64,000 nucleotides of DNA, from NCBI GenBank assembly GCA_002781365.1, contig PETN01000020.1, positions 62,001-126,000 of the forward strand, in the 5' to 3' direction. Positions 34,097-42,424 of this stretch are shown one piece after another. The stretch's first letter is position 1. Each line of letters starts with the position of its first letter. The position numbers were made by a program, and so were the translations under genes. Below the pieces are notes generated by a model. It was not told the DNA's origin. It saw only the letters and a program-made list of their open reading frames with translations, and did no database searches. The DNA comes from Sulfurimonas sp. CG01_land_8_20_14_3_00_36_23. Its GTDB lineage: Bacteria > Campylobacterota > Campylobacteria > Campylobacterales > Sulfurimonadaceae.

Positions 34097-35177
34097 ATTT
34101 CTTTTTCTTCTTGTCGTTGTTTGGCATGTGGAAATCTCAGCCTCAACCTACAAATGGAGTGCTACGGCGAACAAAACATCAGCAAAAGTGAATGAAGCAA
34201 TCTACTTAAAGTATGTTTGCGAATTTAGTGACCCAAGTGAACTCTACACAATAGAGTTCAATCCTAAGCGAGAGAGTGATGACTATAGCTTGAGACTTTT
34301 AAAAGAGAGTGAGCAGATAGTGGGGAACAAAAGGGTCAATAGCTATGAATTTGTTGCCTTTGCAAAGAGAAGCACGTCCCTTCATTTTGACTTTAATGTA
34401 ACGATGAAAGAGACAACACAAGAGTCGATTGACTCAACTATTTTAGGCAGAGACAATGCACAAGAGGCGCAGTTTACAAGCACAACACAACAACTAAAAA
34501 CTCTGGTTGTTGATGTTAGCAAAGTGGAGTCAGAGTTAGTTGGAACCTTTACTATGGAGATTCAAAAAGAGAAGCCAACTGTAAATGCGTATGAACCTTT
34601 CCACATGCAGATAACTATAAACGGTGTTGGAAATTTTCAAGCTTTAAAGCCATTTGATTTTCAGATAGAGGGCGTAAAAGTTTTTTCTCAGAAAGTGATA
34701 GAAAACCTTGAACTAAGCAAAGATGGTTATAGCGGGAGTTGGAGTCAAAAGTTTGCTTTTGTAAGCGAGAAAGAGTTTACAATTCCTAAAGTAACAATAC
34801 CCTATTTTAACATTGAGCAAAATATTCTTAAAGAGTTAGAGGCGAATGCAATAAATGTAAGCGTAAAAAAGGCTTTTACAAAAGAGGAGCTTTTAGACAA
34901 AGAAGAAGAGACTCAAGAGGATTTTTCAACATATATCTACTTTGCACTCACTTTTTTAGCAGGTGTTCTTGTTGGAAAAATGAAACTAAGAAAAAGAGCA
35001 GTTCCACATGCCAAAGATCTACTCTTTCAACAGAAGGTTCAAAATGCAAAATCAGTAGATGAACTTCTTATACTTTTGGCACTTGAGGATTCTAAAGCGT
35101 ATAGTGCACTTATATCGCAGGTGGAGAAAAAAGAACTCTCGCTTAGGGAGATTAAAAGCAAGATTTTAAAAATATAA
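34077..35177 (+). CDS. BatD-type oxygen-tolerance protein (module 1)
   Basis: A 366-residue secreted and C-terminally anchored protein. A signal peptide (MKKNLGRFLFLLVVVWHVEISA) is followed by immunoglobulin-like beta domains with the BatD pattern (NAYEPFHMQITINGVGNFQALKPFDFQIEGVKVF; KEFTIPKVTIPYFN), one membrane helix (about 285-303), and a short helical cytoplasmic tail. It is shorter than the second BatD copy at 42408. Both batD copies begin inside the end of the batB gene with the same ATGAAAAA...CCTTGGTA arrangement. Confidence 0.85.
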   Translation: MKKNLGRFLFLLVVVWHVEISASTYKWSATANKTSAKVNEAIYLKYVCEFSDPSELYTIEFNPKRESDDYSLRLLKESEQIVGNKRVNSYEFVAFAKRSTSLHFDFNVTMKETTQESIDSTILGRDNAQEAQFTSTTQQLKTLVVDVSKVESELVGTFTMEIQKEKPTVNAYEPFHMQITINGVGNFQALKPFDFQIEGVKVFSQKVIENLELSKDGYSGSWSQKFAFVSEKEFTIPKVTIPYFNIEQNILKELEANAINVSVKKAFTKEELLDKEEETQEDFSTYIYFALTFLAGVLVGKMKLRKRAVPHAKDLLFQQKVQNAKSVDELLILLALEDSKAYSALISQVEKKELSLREIKSKILKI

Positions 35178-35194
35178 ATATTTAATTTATATGA

Positions 35195-35215
35195 ATTTAA
35201 CTAAGATTTAACTAA
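35195..35215 (+). promoter_or_regulatory. Direct repeat ATTTAACTAA before the lipoprotein pair
   Basis: ATTTAACTAA occurs twice with one base between (11-base period), giving TTTAAC-N5-TTTAAC, one mismatch per half from the HsrA box TTTAAG-N5-TTTAAG. It lies in the 70-base gap before the CsgG-like gene, 33 bases from its ATG. Confidence 0.45.
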
Positions 35216-35247
35216 ACTGCTTTCGAGTTTAATTTAAGGACAATATA

Positions 35248-36303
35248 ATGAGGGTTTCTCTAAAAGCGTTATTAGCTATATCTGCTCTAGCAGTACTAAT
35301 GTCAGGTTGTGCACAAAAAGTGCAAATAAAAGCGTTGAATCCAGCTGAAGTCGGTGCAATGGCAACAAAGAAAAAGGTGGCTGTTAGTAATTTCAGACAT
35401 GATAATGTAGGCCTTGCAGGCAAGATTGAAACAATGATGGCTAAACATCAACTTGATAAGCAAAAATATTTCACAGTTCTTAGTAGACGAGATGTGAATA
35501 AAGTGATTGCAGAGCAAAAACTTCAATCCTCTGAGCTTATGGATGAAAAAACATCTACAAGAATCGGAAAACTCATCGGTGCACAGGCTATGATTAATGG
35601 TGAGATTGCCTCTGCGAATGCTGAGGCGGGTTCATATAGAGAAGAGAGAAAAGAGTGTTTAAGTTACTATAAAGAGGGTGGCTGTGCGCGATGGAACTTT
35701 TACAATGTAACATGTAACACAACGCAAGCATCTGTTTCTGCAAACATCAATATTGTGAATATTGAAACAGGTTCACTTATCTATGGAGACAGTATCTCTA
35801 AAAACTATAGTGCAGACTCATGTAAAGAAGGCACTGCACTCTTTGGTATATTACAGACTGCTCCAAAACAAATTCTCTCAAAAGGACAAGCTTTAAATAA
35901 ATTGGCTTCAGATATTGCGGATGAATTTGTTTATAAATTGACTCCTCACTATGTTTATTTCCAAGTAGCACTCTTAGACTCTATTGAACTTGATAGTGTA
36001 ACTGATGCACAAAAACAAGCTTTTGCAAACGCGTTGGAATTCATAAAAGCAGGAAGAATTGATAAGGCAGATTTACTTTTATCAGGACTTATGAATGAAC
36101 TCGATGGAAGAAGTTATGTAGTTGCCTTTGTAAATGGTGTTGTAAAAGAGGCTCAAGGGCACTTTGATGATGCGAAAAAACTCTATCAATTGGCAGACTC
36201 TATTACAGTAAAACCAGTGGATGAGATAAACTTAGCGATGATGCGAATTGATGGAATGATTGCTAAGAGAGATGAAGCGCAAAGACAAATCAATGCTAAA
36301 TAG
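35248..36303 (+). CDS. CsgG-like outer-membrane lipoprotein
   Basis: A 351-residue lipoprotein with a clear lipobox (LAVLMSGC, Cys at residue 21). The region about 40-240 resembles CsgG: KKVAVSNFRHDNVGLAGKIETMMA, YFTVLSRRDVNKVIAEQKLQSSELMDE and IGAQAMINGEI. The C-terminal part (about 250-345) is helical and TPR-like. CsgG proteins secrete curli subunits, but related families act in other envelope assemblies; no curli gene is present here. It overlaps the next lipoprotein gene by 11 bases. Confidence 0.82.
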   Translation: MRVSLKALLAISALAVLMSGCAQKVQIKALNPAEVGAMATKKKVAVSNFRHDNVGLAGKIETMMAKHQLDKQKYFTVLSRRDVNKVIAEQKLQSSELMDEKTSTRIGKLIGAQAMINGEIASANAEAGSYREERKECLSYYKEGGCARWNFYNVTCNTTQASVSANINIVNIETGSLIYGDSISKNYSADSCKEGTALFGILQTAPKQILSKGQALNKLASDIADEFVYKLTPHYVYFQVALLDSIELDSVTDAQKQAFANALEFIKAGRIDKADLLLSGLMNELDGRSYVVAFVNGVVKEAQGHFDDAKKLYQLADSITVKPVDEINLAMMRIDGMIAKRDEAQRQINAK

Positions 36304-37294
36304 CAAAAAACTTTTTTTTCTCTTTCTTCTCTCTTTGCCCCTGCTTTTTTGGGGCTGTGGAGCTGCTCCACAACCTCCAAAAGCACCTGAGCCACTTCCT
36401 GCTTGGGTTAATCTTCCTGTTACGGATGATGCGCAGTATGTGTATGGCGTTGCTATTGAAGCAGATAGAGAGAGTGCAGTAAAAGCGGCACTTTCAGAGA
36501 TGGTTTCAAAGTTAGGTGTAAGTATAGAGTCCTCTTTTGAAAGTCAACAAAGAGTAGATAATTATCATGTCGATAATAGCTCGACAAATAAAATAAAATC
36601 CGATGTAGCCAAGATTCAAATCAATAACTACGAAGTAATCAAATCACATAGAATCTCCTATAAAGAGTTTGCTGTAATGATTAAAACGGATAAAGAGAAG
36701 TTTGCACAAGGTTTAGAGGAGAGTCTCTCAGCTCAAAAGAGTAGTATGGAGTTGAGGTTAGCCTCTGTGACTTCAAAAGATACTCTGAGTAAGTATAATC
36801 TCAAACAAGAGTTATCAAAAGAAGCAGATGCAATGCTCTCAACTGTTTTGATAGCAGCTAAGTTGTCCTCAGCGAAAAAATTTGATAAAGGGAGCTATTT
36901 GAAGTTTATCTCTCTTATAAAAGCAGATTTTATTCAAGAGCAAAAGAGTTTAAACTTTTATGTGAGCGGAGATGCAAACTCTGTTTCTTTTGTGAAGCAT
37001 CTAAAAAACTTTCTAGCTCAGAAAAACTTTTCGGTCTCTGGTGTTAAAAAAGCTAATTCAGTGCTTGTAAAAGTTCAAACATCTGATAGCATAGGTAGTG
37101 GTTCTATCGCTGTGCTTAAGATAAACATTGATGTTGTGAGTCAGACTCAAAACATAGGTGGAAAATCTATAATCCTTAAAGAGAGATACAACGGTTCAAA
37201 ATCGAGCGTTTATAAAAATGCTTCCATACACTTCGAACAAGAGATAAAAGAGCTAGGGTTAAATGAAGCTTTAGGGGTTGAGTTAAACCACTAA
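36293..37294 (+). CDS. LPP20-family lipoprotein
   Basis: I start at the internal ATG (MLNSKKLFFLFLLSLPLLFWGC), which gives a normal lipoprotein signal with the lipobox Cys at residue 22; the longer track start has no signal function. The 333-residue product has an LPP20-like N-terminal part (WVNLPVTDDAQYVYGVAIEADRESAVKAALSEMVSKL) followed by helical and beta segments I do not recognise. It is translationally coupled to the CsgG-like gene, so the two lipoproteins probably work together at the outer membrane. Confidence 0.8.
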   Translation: MLNSKKLFFLFLLSLPLLFWGCGAAPQPPKAPEPLPAWVNLPVTDDAQYVYGVAIEADRESAVKAALSEMVSKLGVSIESSFESQQRVDNYHVDNSSTNKIKSDVAKIQINNYEVIKSHRISYKEFAVMIKTDKEKFAQGLEESLSAQKSSMELRLASVTSKDTLSKYNLKQELSKEADAMLSTVLIAAKLSSAKKFDKGSYLKFISLIKADFIQEQKSLNFYVSGDANSVSFVKHLKNFLAQKNFSVSGVKKANSVLVKVQTSDSIGSGSIAVLKINIDVVSQTQNIGGKSIILKERYNGSKSSVYKNASIHFEQEIKELGLNEALGVELNH

Positions 37295-37321
37295 TCTGTT
37301 ACTCACATACTCACATTTATT

Positions 37322-37350
37322 TGGCATGTGGAATCCATTTCCACATGCCA
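37322..37350. terminator. Hairpin of two inverted CCACATGC repeats after the lipoprotein pair
   Basis: TGGCATGTGGAA and TTCCACATGCCA pair over 12 bp with the 5-base loop TCCAT, 27 bases after the stop codon at 37294 and before moxR. It probably ends the first Bat/lipoprotein transcript; the following T tract is weak. Confidence 0.7.
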
Positions 37351-37417
37351 GTTATTTACGAAATATTTACCCCCATTTTGTTATAATCTTCCAACATTAA
37401 AATAAGGTCCTCCATTT

Positions 37418-38365
37418 ATGATTTCTAAAATACAAACAGTTAAAAAAGAAGTAAGTAAAGTAGTTGTAGGTCAGGAGAAAATGATTGATGGTTTACTCAT
37501 CGCACTCCTTTGCGAAGGGCATATCCTCATTGAAGGTGTCCCAGGGCTTGCAAAAACCACAACGGTAAATGCCTTAGCCAAAGCACTTGGACTCAACTTT
37601 AAACGTGCGCAGTTCACTCCAGATTTACTCCCCTCAGATATTCTCGGTGCTGAGATTTACGACCCTCAAAACAATAGTTTTAAAATCAAAAAAGGTCCTA
37701 TTTTTACAAACCTTCTTTTAGCAGATGAGATTAACCGTGCGCCTGCAAAAGTGCAATCGGCTCTTCTTGAAGTGATGCAAGAACAGCAGGTTACTTTAGG
37801 AGACGCAACTTTTCAACTTGATTCTCCATTTTTTGTAATGGCAACGCAAAATCCTGTGGAACAAGAGGGTGTCTATCAGCTCCCAGAAGCGCAACTTGAT
37901 AGATTTATGCTCAAAATCATAGTAGATTACAACACAAAAGAAGAAGAGTTAGAGATTGCAAGAAGAATTTCAAGCGGAAGTTTTGAGAGTATTGAGGCAG
38001 TTCTCACACATGATGATTTGATAGAGTTGAAAAGAAAAGTTAAAGAGGTTCATATTGACTCTGAAGTTGAAGAGTATATGATAGAACTTGTAAATGCAAC
38101 AAGAAATCCGAGTCAATATGGCTTAGAAGAACTCAAAGATTTTATTCAGTTTGGTGCTTCTCCTCGTGTAAGTATAGATATGTTTAAAGCTGTAAAAGCG
38201 ATGGCATTTTTAAGAGGGAAGGATTTTGTTACTCCTGTGGATATTGCTTATGTAGCCAAAGAGCTCATGCGTCATCGTATCGTTTTAACCTATGAGGCTG
38301 AAGCTGAGGGCATTACTACGGATGAAATTATCCAAAAAGTTTTAGAGACGGTTCAGATTCCATAA
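37418..38365 (+). CDS. MoxR-family AAA+ ATPase
   Basis: A 315-residue cytoplasmic chaperone-like ATPase. Walker A is EGVPGLAKTT, Walker B is LLADEINRAPAKVQSALLEVMQE, sensor 1 is MATQNPVEQEG, and the arginine-finger region YQLPEAQLDRFMLK is intact. It heads a run of moxR, DUF58, DUF4381-like, batA, batB and batD, the standard Bat operon. The first Bat module upstream lacks its own moxR and DUF58, so this ATPase may serve both. It ends directly before the DUF58 ATG. Confidence 0.93.
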   Translation: MISKIQTVKKEVSKVVVGQEKMIDGLLIALLCEGHILIEGVPGLAKTTTVNALAKALGLNFKRAQFTPDLLPSDILGAEIYDPQNNSFKIKKGPIFTNLLLADEINRAPAKVQSALLEVMQEQQVTLGDATFQLDSPFFVMATQNPVEQEGVYQLPEAQLDRFMLKIIVDYNTKEEELEIARRISSGSFESIEAVLTHDDLIELKRKVKEVHIDSEVEEYMIELVNATRNPSQYGLEELKDFIQFGASPRVSIDMFKAVKAMAFLRGKDFVTPVDIAYVAKELMRHRIVLTYEAEAEGITTDEIIQKVLETVQIP

Positions 38366-39196
38366 ATGTCAAAACTGCAAAAAATATTGGTTCGTGCAAG
38401 ACGCCAAGTCTTTAGCGAAATGGTCGGAAATAACCCTTCAGTCTTTCAAGGCGAAGGGTATGACTTTATAGAACTTCGCGAGTATATGCCAGGTGATGAC
38501 ATTCGTCATATTGACTGGAATATTAGCGCGAAGATGCAAAAGCCCTTTATAAAAATCTTTCGTGAAGAGCGAGAGTTGAATGTGGTTGTCGTCTCTGTCT
38601 TAAACGGGAGTGTTCACTTTGGCTCTAAAAAGTTTAAACAAGAGAGCATCGCTGAAATCATCGCACTTTTAAGTTTTTCAACACTCAAAAATGGTGATTT
38701 GCTCAGCTCCTATATCTTTACTGACAAGATGGTTTCAGCACTCAAACCAAGTAAAAAAATGAGTCAGATTCAAAAGAGTGTGGATGAGATTTTAAACTTC
38801 AATGCGCTCAACCAGAAAGTTGATTTCAAATTTATTGCAGATACTCTTTATAAAAGGCTCAAAAGAAAGTCGCTTATCGTAGTAGTAGGTGACTTTTTTG
38901 AGATACCAAATTTCGCAGTTTTAGCGAAAAAACATGAAGTAGTTGCCGTTGTTGTGAGGGACTTACTAGAAGAGACACCACCAGAGATGGGTTTTTCCTC
39001 TTTGTTGGATCCTGAGAGTGGAGCAGTTTTAGAGGGTGATTTTAATGCATCGAGCGTTAAAGCTTACTCGGCAAAAGTTCATGCACACGACCATGAACTC
39101 TATAATACTTTTAGAAAACATCAAGTGCGTTTTACAAAGATTTATACATCTAGCAGTGCTAGTGTGGAGCTAAGAAGATTGTTTGAGGGAAGATAA
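38366..39196 (+). CDS. DUF58-family protein
   Basis: A 276-residue cytoplasmic protein with the DUF58 core GEGYDFIELREYMPGDDIRHIDWNISAK and FREERELNVV, followed by a VWA-like fold (SLIVVVGDFFE). DUF58 proteins always accompany MoxR ATPases and VWA proteins; their activity is not established. The start abuts the moxR stop, and the stop overlaps the next gene by one base. Confidence 0.9.
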   Translation: MSKLQKILVRARRQVFSEMVGNNPSVFQGEGYDFIELREYMPGDDIRHIDWNISAKMQKPFIKIFREERELNVVVVSVLNGSVHFGSKKFKQESIAEIIALLSFSTLKNGDLLSSYIFTDKMVSALKPSKKMSQIQKSVDEILNFNALNQKVDFKFIADTLYKRLKRKSLIVVVGDFFEIPNFAVLAKKHEVVAVVVRDLLEETPPEMGFSSLLDPESGAVLEGDFNASSVKAYSAKVHAHDHELYNTFRKHQVRFTKIYTSSSASVELRRLFEGR

Positions 39197-39594
39197 TGCA
39201 AAACTTTGATATACCGCTGCATGATATAAAACCAATTGTCGAGATTGGGGAGTACTCATTTTACTACTTTTTGTTTCTTTCAACTGTTGCGTTTTTAGTG
39301 GCATGTGTAATTGTCTACTTACTCTACTTGTGGTTCAAAAGAAAAAAGGCTTTTAACGTCCGAAAAGAGCATAAAAAACTTCTCAATGGTATTGATTTGA
39401 GTGATACAAAAAAAGCCGCATATTTAGTGACACTCTATGGCGCGACATTTAGTCGTGATAGTGCAAGACATGCACAGATGTATCAAAATGTTATGAATAG
39501 ACTCGAAGCCTACAAATACAAAAAAAATGTGGATGTTTTTGATGCTGAAACTGTTGCTTACATAGAGTTATATAAAGGCATATTAGATGTTTGA
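39196..39594 (+). CDS. DUF4381-like membrane protein of the Bat operon
   Basis: A 132-residue protein with one membrane helix (about 25-48) and a helical cytoplasmic domain. FDIPLHDIKPIVEIG at the start and its place between DUF58 and batA match DUF4381 proteins, though the similarity is modest and rests partly on context. It overlaps batA by 8 bases. Confidence 0.7.
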   Translation: MQNFDIPLHDIKPIVEIGEYSFYYFLFLSTVAFLVACVIVYLLYLWFKRKKAFNVRKEHKKLLNGIDLSDTKKAAYLVTLYGATFSRDSARHAQMYQNVMNRLEAYKYKKNVDVFDAETVAYIELYKGILDV

Positions 39595-40513
39595 GGGTTT
39601 ATACTTTGAGTTTCCAAGACTAATCTTACTTATCTTTTTATTTATTATTTGTGAAACAGTATGTAGAATGCGAATGCCATCGCTTTATTTTCCACATACA
39701 GAGCAGTTTTTAAAAAACTCTGTTTCACGCTCCAAACTCCTTTTTCTGCTCAAGTGGCTTGGAATAATAATGCTTATTTTAGCATTGATGTCTCCTGTAA
39801 AAGATGAAACTTTTGAGTTGGATCCAAAAAATGGTTATGAAATAGCGCTTATCTTGGATGCTTCGCAATCGATGCAGGCTAAAGGTTTTGATAGTGCTAA
39901 CTTGGAGCTTAATAGATTTGATGTTGTTAAAAGTATTGTGAGTGATTTTATAAGCAAAAGAAAAAATGACAATATCGGCTTAGTAGTTTTTGGAGAGTAC
40001 TCTTTTATAGCATCGCCACTCACGTACGATGCCTATATCTTAAATAAAATCGTGTCACAACTTCAAATCGGAATGGCTGGAAAATATACGGCACTCTATG
40101 AATCTTTGGCACAGGGTGTTAACTTGCTTAAAATGACAGAGTCCAAAAGTAAGGTGATTATCCTTCTTACAGATGGGTACAGCACGAAAGAGATAGATAG
40201 ATTTCCTATTGATGTGGCAATTGATATGGCAAAAAAAGAGTCTATCAAGGTTTATCCGATTGGTATTGGTCTGCCACATGAGTACAACAGAGCAGTTTTA
40301 AAAGAGGTAGCAGATAGTACAGGTGGTGTTGCTTTTGGCGCTTCGACAGCAAAAGAGTTGCAAGAGGTTTACAGACAGATAGATACACTTGAAAAATCAG
40401 AGATAAAAAATGAGAGTTTTACTTACCTGAACTACTACTATGTATATCCTCTTTTTATCGCACTTATCTCTTTAATGCTCTATGTCTTTTTAAGAAACAA
40501 GAGAGGTGCATAG
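39587..40513 (+). CDS. BatA-type VWA protein (module 2)
   Basis: A 308-residue paralogue of the protein at 31662, with the same plan: N-terminal helices, a VWA domain with MIDAS residues (ILDASQSMQAKG, GKYTALYES, LLTDGYS), and a C-terminal helix (YVYPLFIALISLMLYVF). The shared GxxSFIASPLTYD segment shows the duplication clearly. It is followed with no gap by batB. Confidence 0.88.
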   Translation: MFEGLYFEFPRLILLIFLFIICETVCRMRMPSLYFPHTEQFLKNSVSRSKLLFLLKWLGIIMLILALMSPVKDETFELDPKNGYEIALILDASQSMQAKGFDSANLELNRFDVVKSIVSDFISKRKNDNIGLVVFGEYSFIASPLTYDAYILNKIVSQLQIGMAGKYTALYESLAQGVNLLKMTESKSKVIILLTDGYSTKEIDRFPIDVAIDMAKKESIKVYPIGIGLPHEYNRAVLKEVADSTGGVAFGASTAKELQEVYRQIDTLEKSEIKNESFTYLNYYYVYPLFIALISLMLYVFLRNKRGA

Positions 40514-42424
40514 ATGACTTTTTTACATCCAGAATTTTTATACTATATGTTGCCACCACTCTTGATACTTTTTGGATTTTTGATTACGCAAAAAGAGACG
40601 CATTCTCATTTTTTTAGTGACGAGGTGATTCAAAAACTTAGAGTAAGTTCCAATGCACTTACGCTCAAAGCGAGAAATGCACTCTTTTTATTGATAGGAG
40701 TTTGTATCATCGTGGCACTTGCCCAGCCAGTTATCAAAGATGGCGTAGTTAAAGTCAAAGCAAAGAGCGCAGATATTATGATTGCCTTAGATATATCTGA
40801 CTCGATGCTGGCTGAAGATGTCTATCCAAACCGTTTAAAGTTGGCAAAACAGAAGGCACTTGAACTGCTTAAACTTGCGCCAAATGAGCGTATAGGCGTT
40901 ATCGCATTTGCGAAGAACTCCTACCTTGTCTCTCCGCTTAGTTTTGACCACAGTGTTGTGAGCTTTTTGCTCTCTCAACTTAACAGTGACTCTATTACAG
41001 AAAAAGGAACGGATTTTTTAAGTATGTTGGAGGTTGTCAGTCATTCACTTGATGAGAAAAACAAAAAATACCTTCTTGTTCTAAGTGATGGGGGAGATAG
41101 CAGAGATTTTTCCAAAGAGATAGCGAGTGCAAAAGAGAAAAATATAACGCTGTTTGTTTTGGGAATCGGTACAACGAAAGGTGCACCTATCAAACTTGCA
41201 AATGGGAGTTTTATCAAGCATAAGGGCGATATTATCATCTCAAAGTTAAATGAGAATATCGCAGAGTTGGCGACTTCCACAGGCGGTGTTTACATCCAAA
41301 ACTCCAAGTCACAGAGCGATATAAAAGCGATGCTTCAAGAGATAGAAGCCAAGAGTGAGCAAAAAGAGTTAAAGAGTGAAGATGTGCAGCGATATGTTGC
41401 ACTCTTTTACTATCCAGTGGGTTTGGCACTCTTTCTTTTGTTACTTGCTACGAGTTCAATGACCACGAGAGAAAAGCTTCGTTTGCCCTCTGCTTTTATC
41501 CTTTTTGCACTTCTATTTACAAATCCACATGCCGAAGCAGGTATCTTAGACTTTATGGATTTAGCTGAGGCAAAAGAGGCTTATGAAGCAGGGGATTACA
41601 ACAAATCTGCACAACTTTATAAAGAGTATGCAGAGTCAAATAAAAATGCAAACAGTTACTACAATGAAGGAAATGCTCTCTATAAACAAGAGAAGTATGA
41701 TGAGGCGATTGAAGCGTATCAACAGGCAAACTTTGAGGATGCTTCCTCCGCTGCAAAAAAATACGCTAATCTAGGAAATGCGTATGTAAAACAGGCAACA
41801 TCAGAGAGTCTGCAAAAGGCTGTAGAAGCTTATACAGAGTCTCTAAAGATAGAAGAGGATAAGCAAACTCGAGAAAATTTAGAAGAGGTCAAAAAGTTTA
41901 TTGAGAAGCAAAAGCAAGAGTCTCAAAAACAAGAGAATAAAGAAGATAAAAAGCAAGATAAACAAGAGAACGACAAAGATAACAAGAGTGGCGAGAAAAA
42001 AGAGTCTAGTGACAAAGATTCAAAAGAGAAAGAGCAAAAAGATTCTGATAAAGAGAAGGACTCTAAAGAAAAAGAGCAAAAGCAAGATAAAGAGTCAAAA
42101 AGTCAAAATAAAAAAGATGAGCAACAAGAGCAACAAAAGCCTAATGATATGAAATCAAAAGAGGCTTCCAAGAGCCAAGAGAAAGATAAAACGCAAGAGA
42201 AAGAGCAAAAAGAGAAAGAGAAGCAAGAGGCACAAAAGTCTGATAAAGAGGAAAATAAAGGTAATGAAAAAGCCTCTGCTAACCTTGAACAACAGCCTGC
42301 TGGGATGAGTGATGCAGAAGAGCAAAAATGGATAAATGAACTCAATACGCAAAAAAATACATACCTTTACAAACTCAATAAACAAAAACCTAAAGAGGAA
42401 AATTTAAATGAAAAACCTTGGTAA
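40514..42424 (+). CDS. BatB/C-type VWA-TPR protein with a long charged tail (module 2)
   Basis: A 636-residue paralogue of the protein at 32582. The N-terminal helices and VWA domain (ALDISDSMLAED, LLVLSDGGDS) are followed by a helix (about 297-315), TPR repeats (AKEAYEAGDYNKSAQLYKEYAE, SYYNEGNALYKQEKYDEAIEAYQQA, YANLGNAYVKQA), and a highly repetitive Lys/Glu/Gln/Asp/Ser tail of roughly 140 residues. It ends with the short motif NEKPW, as the first copy ends EKKPW. The charged tail is long for the family. It overlaps batD by 17 bases. Confidence 0.87.
   Translation: MTFLHPEFLYYMLPPLLILFGFLITQKETHSHFFSDEVIQKLRVSSNALTLKARNALFLLIGVCIIVALAQPVIKDGVVKVKAKSADIMIALDISDSMLAEDVYPNRLKLAKQKALELLKLAPNERIGVIAFAKNSYLVSPLSFDHSVVSFLLSQLNSDSITEKGTDFLSMLEVVSHSLDEKNKKYLLVLSDGGDSRDFSKEIASAKEKNITLFVLGIGTTKGAPIKLANGSFIKHKGDIIISKLNENIAELATSTGGVYIQNSKSQSDIKAMLQEIEAKSEQKELKSEDVQRYVALFYYPVGLALFLLLLATSSMTTREKLRLPSAFILFALLFTNPHAEAGILDFMDLAEAKEAYEAGDYNKSAQLYKEYAESNKNANSYYNEGNALYKQEKYDEAIEAYQQANFEDASSAAKKYANLGNAYVKQATSESLQKAVEAYTESLKIEEDKQTRENLEEVKKFIEKQKQESQKQENKEDKKQDKQENDKDNKSGEKKESSDKDSKEKEQKDSDKEKDSKEKEQKQDKESKSQNKKDEQQEQQKPNDMKSKEASKSQEKDKTQEKEQKEKEKQEAQKSDKEENKGNEKASANLEQQPAGMSDAEEQKWINELNTQKNTYLYKLNKQKPKEENLNEKPW

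Noticed and set aside
41583-42385. Several Lys- or Ser/Phe-rich ORFs in other frames across the charged tail of the second BatB
   Set aside because: They are caused by the repetitive purine-rich DNA of the tail and have no start signals or family features.
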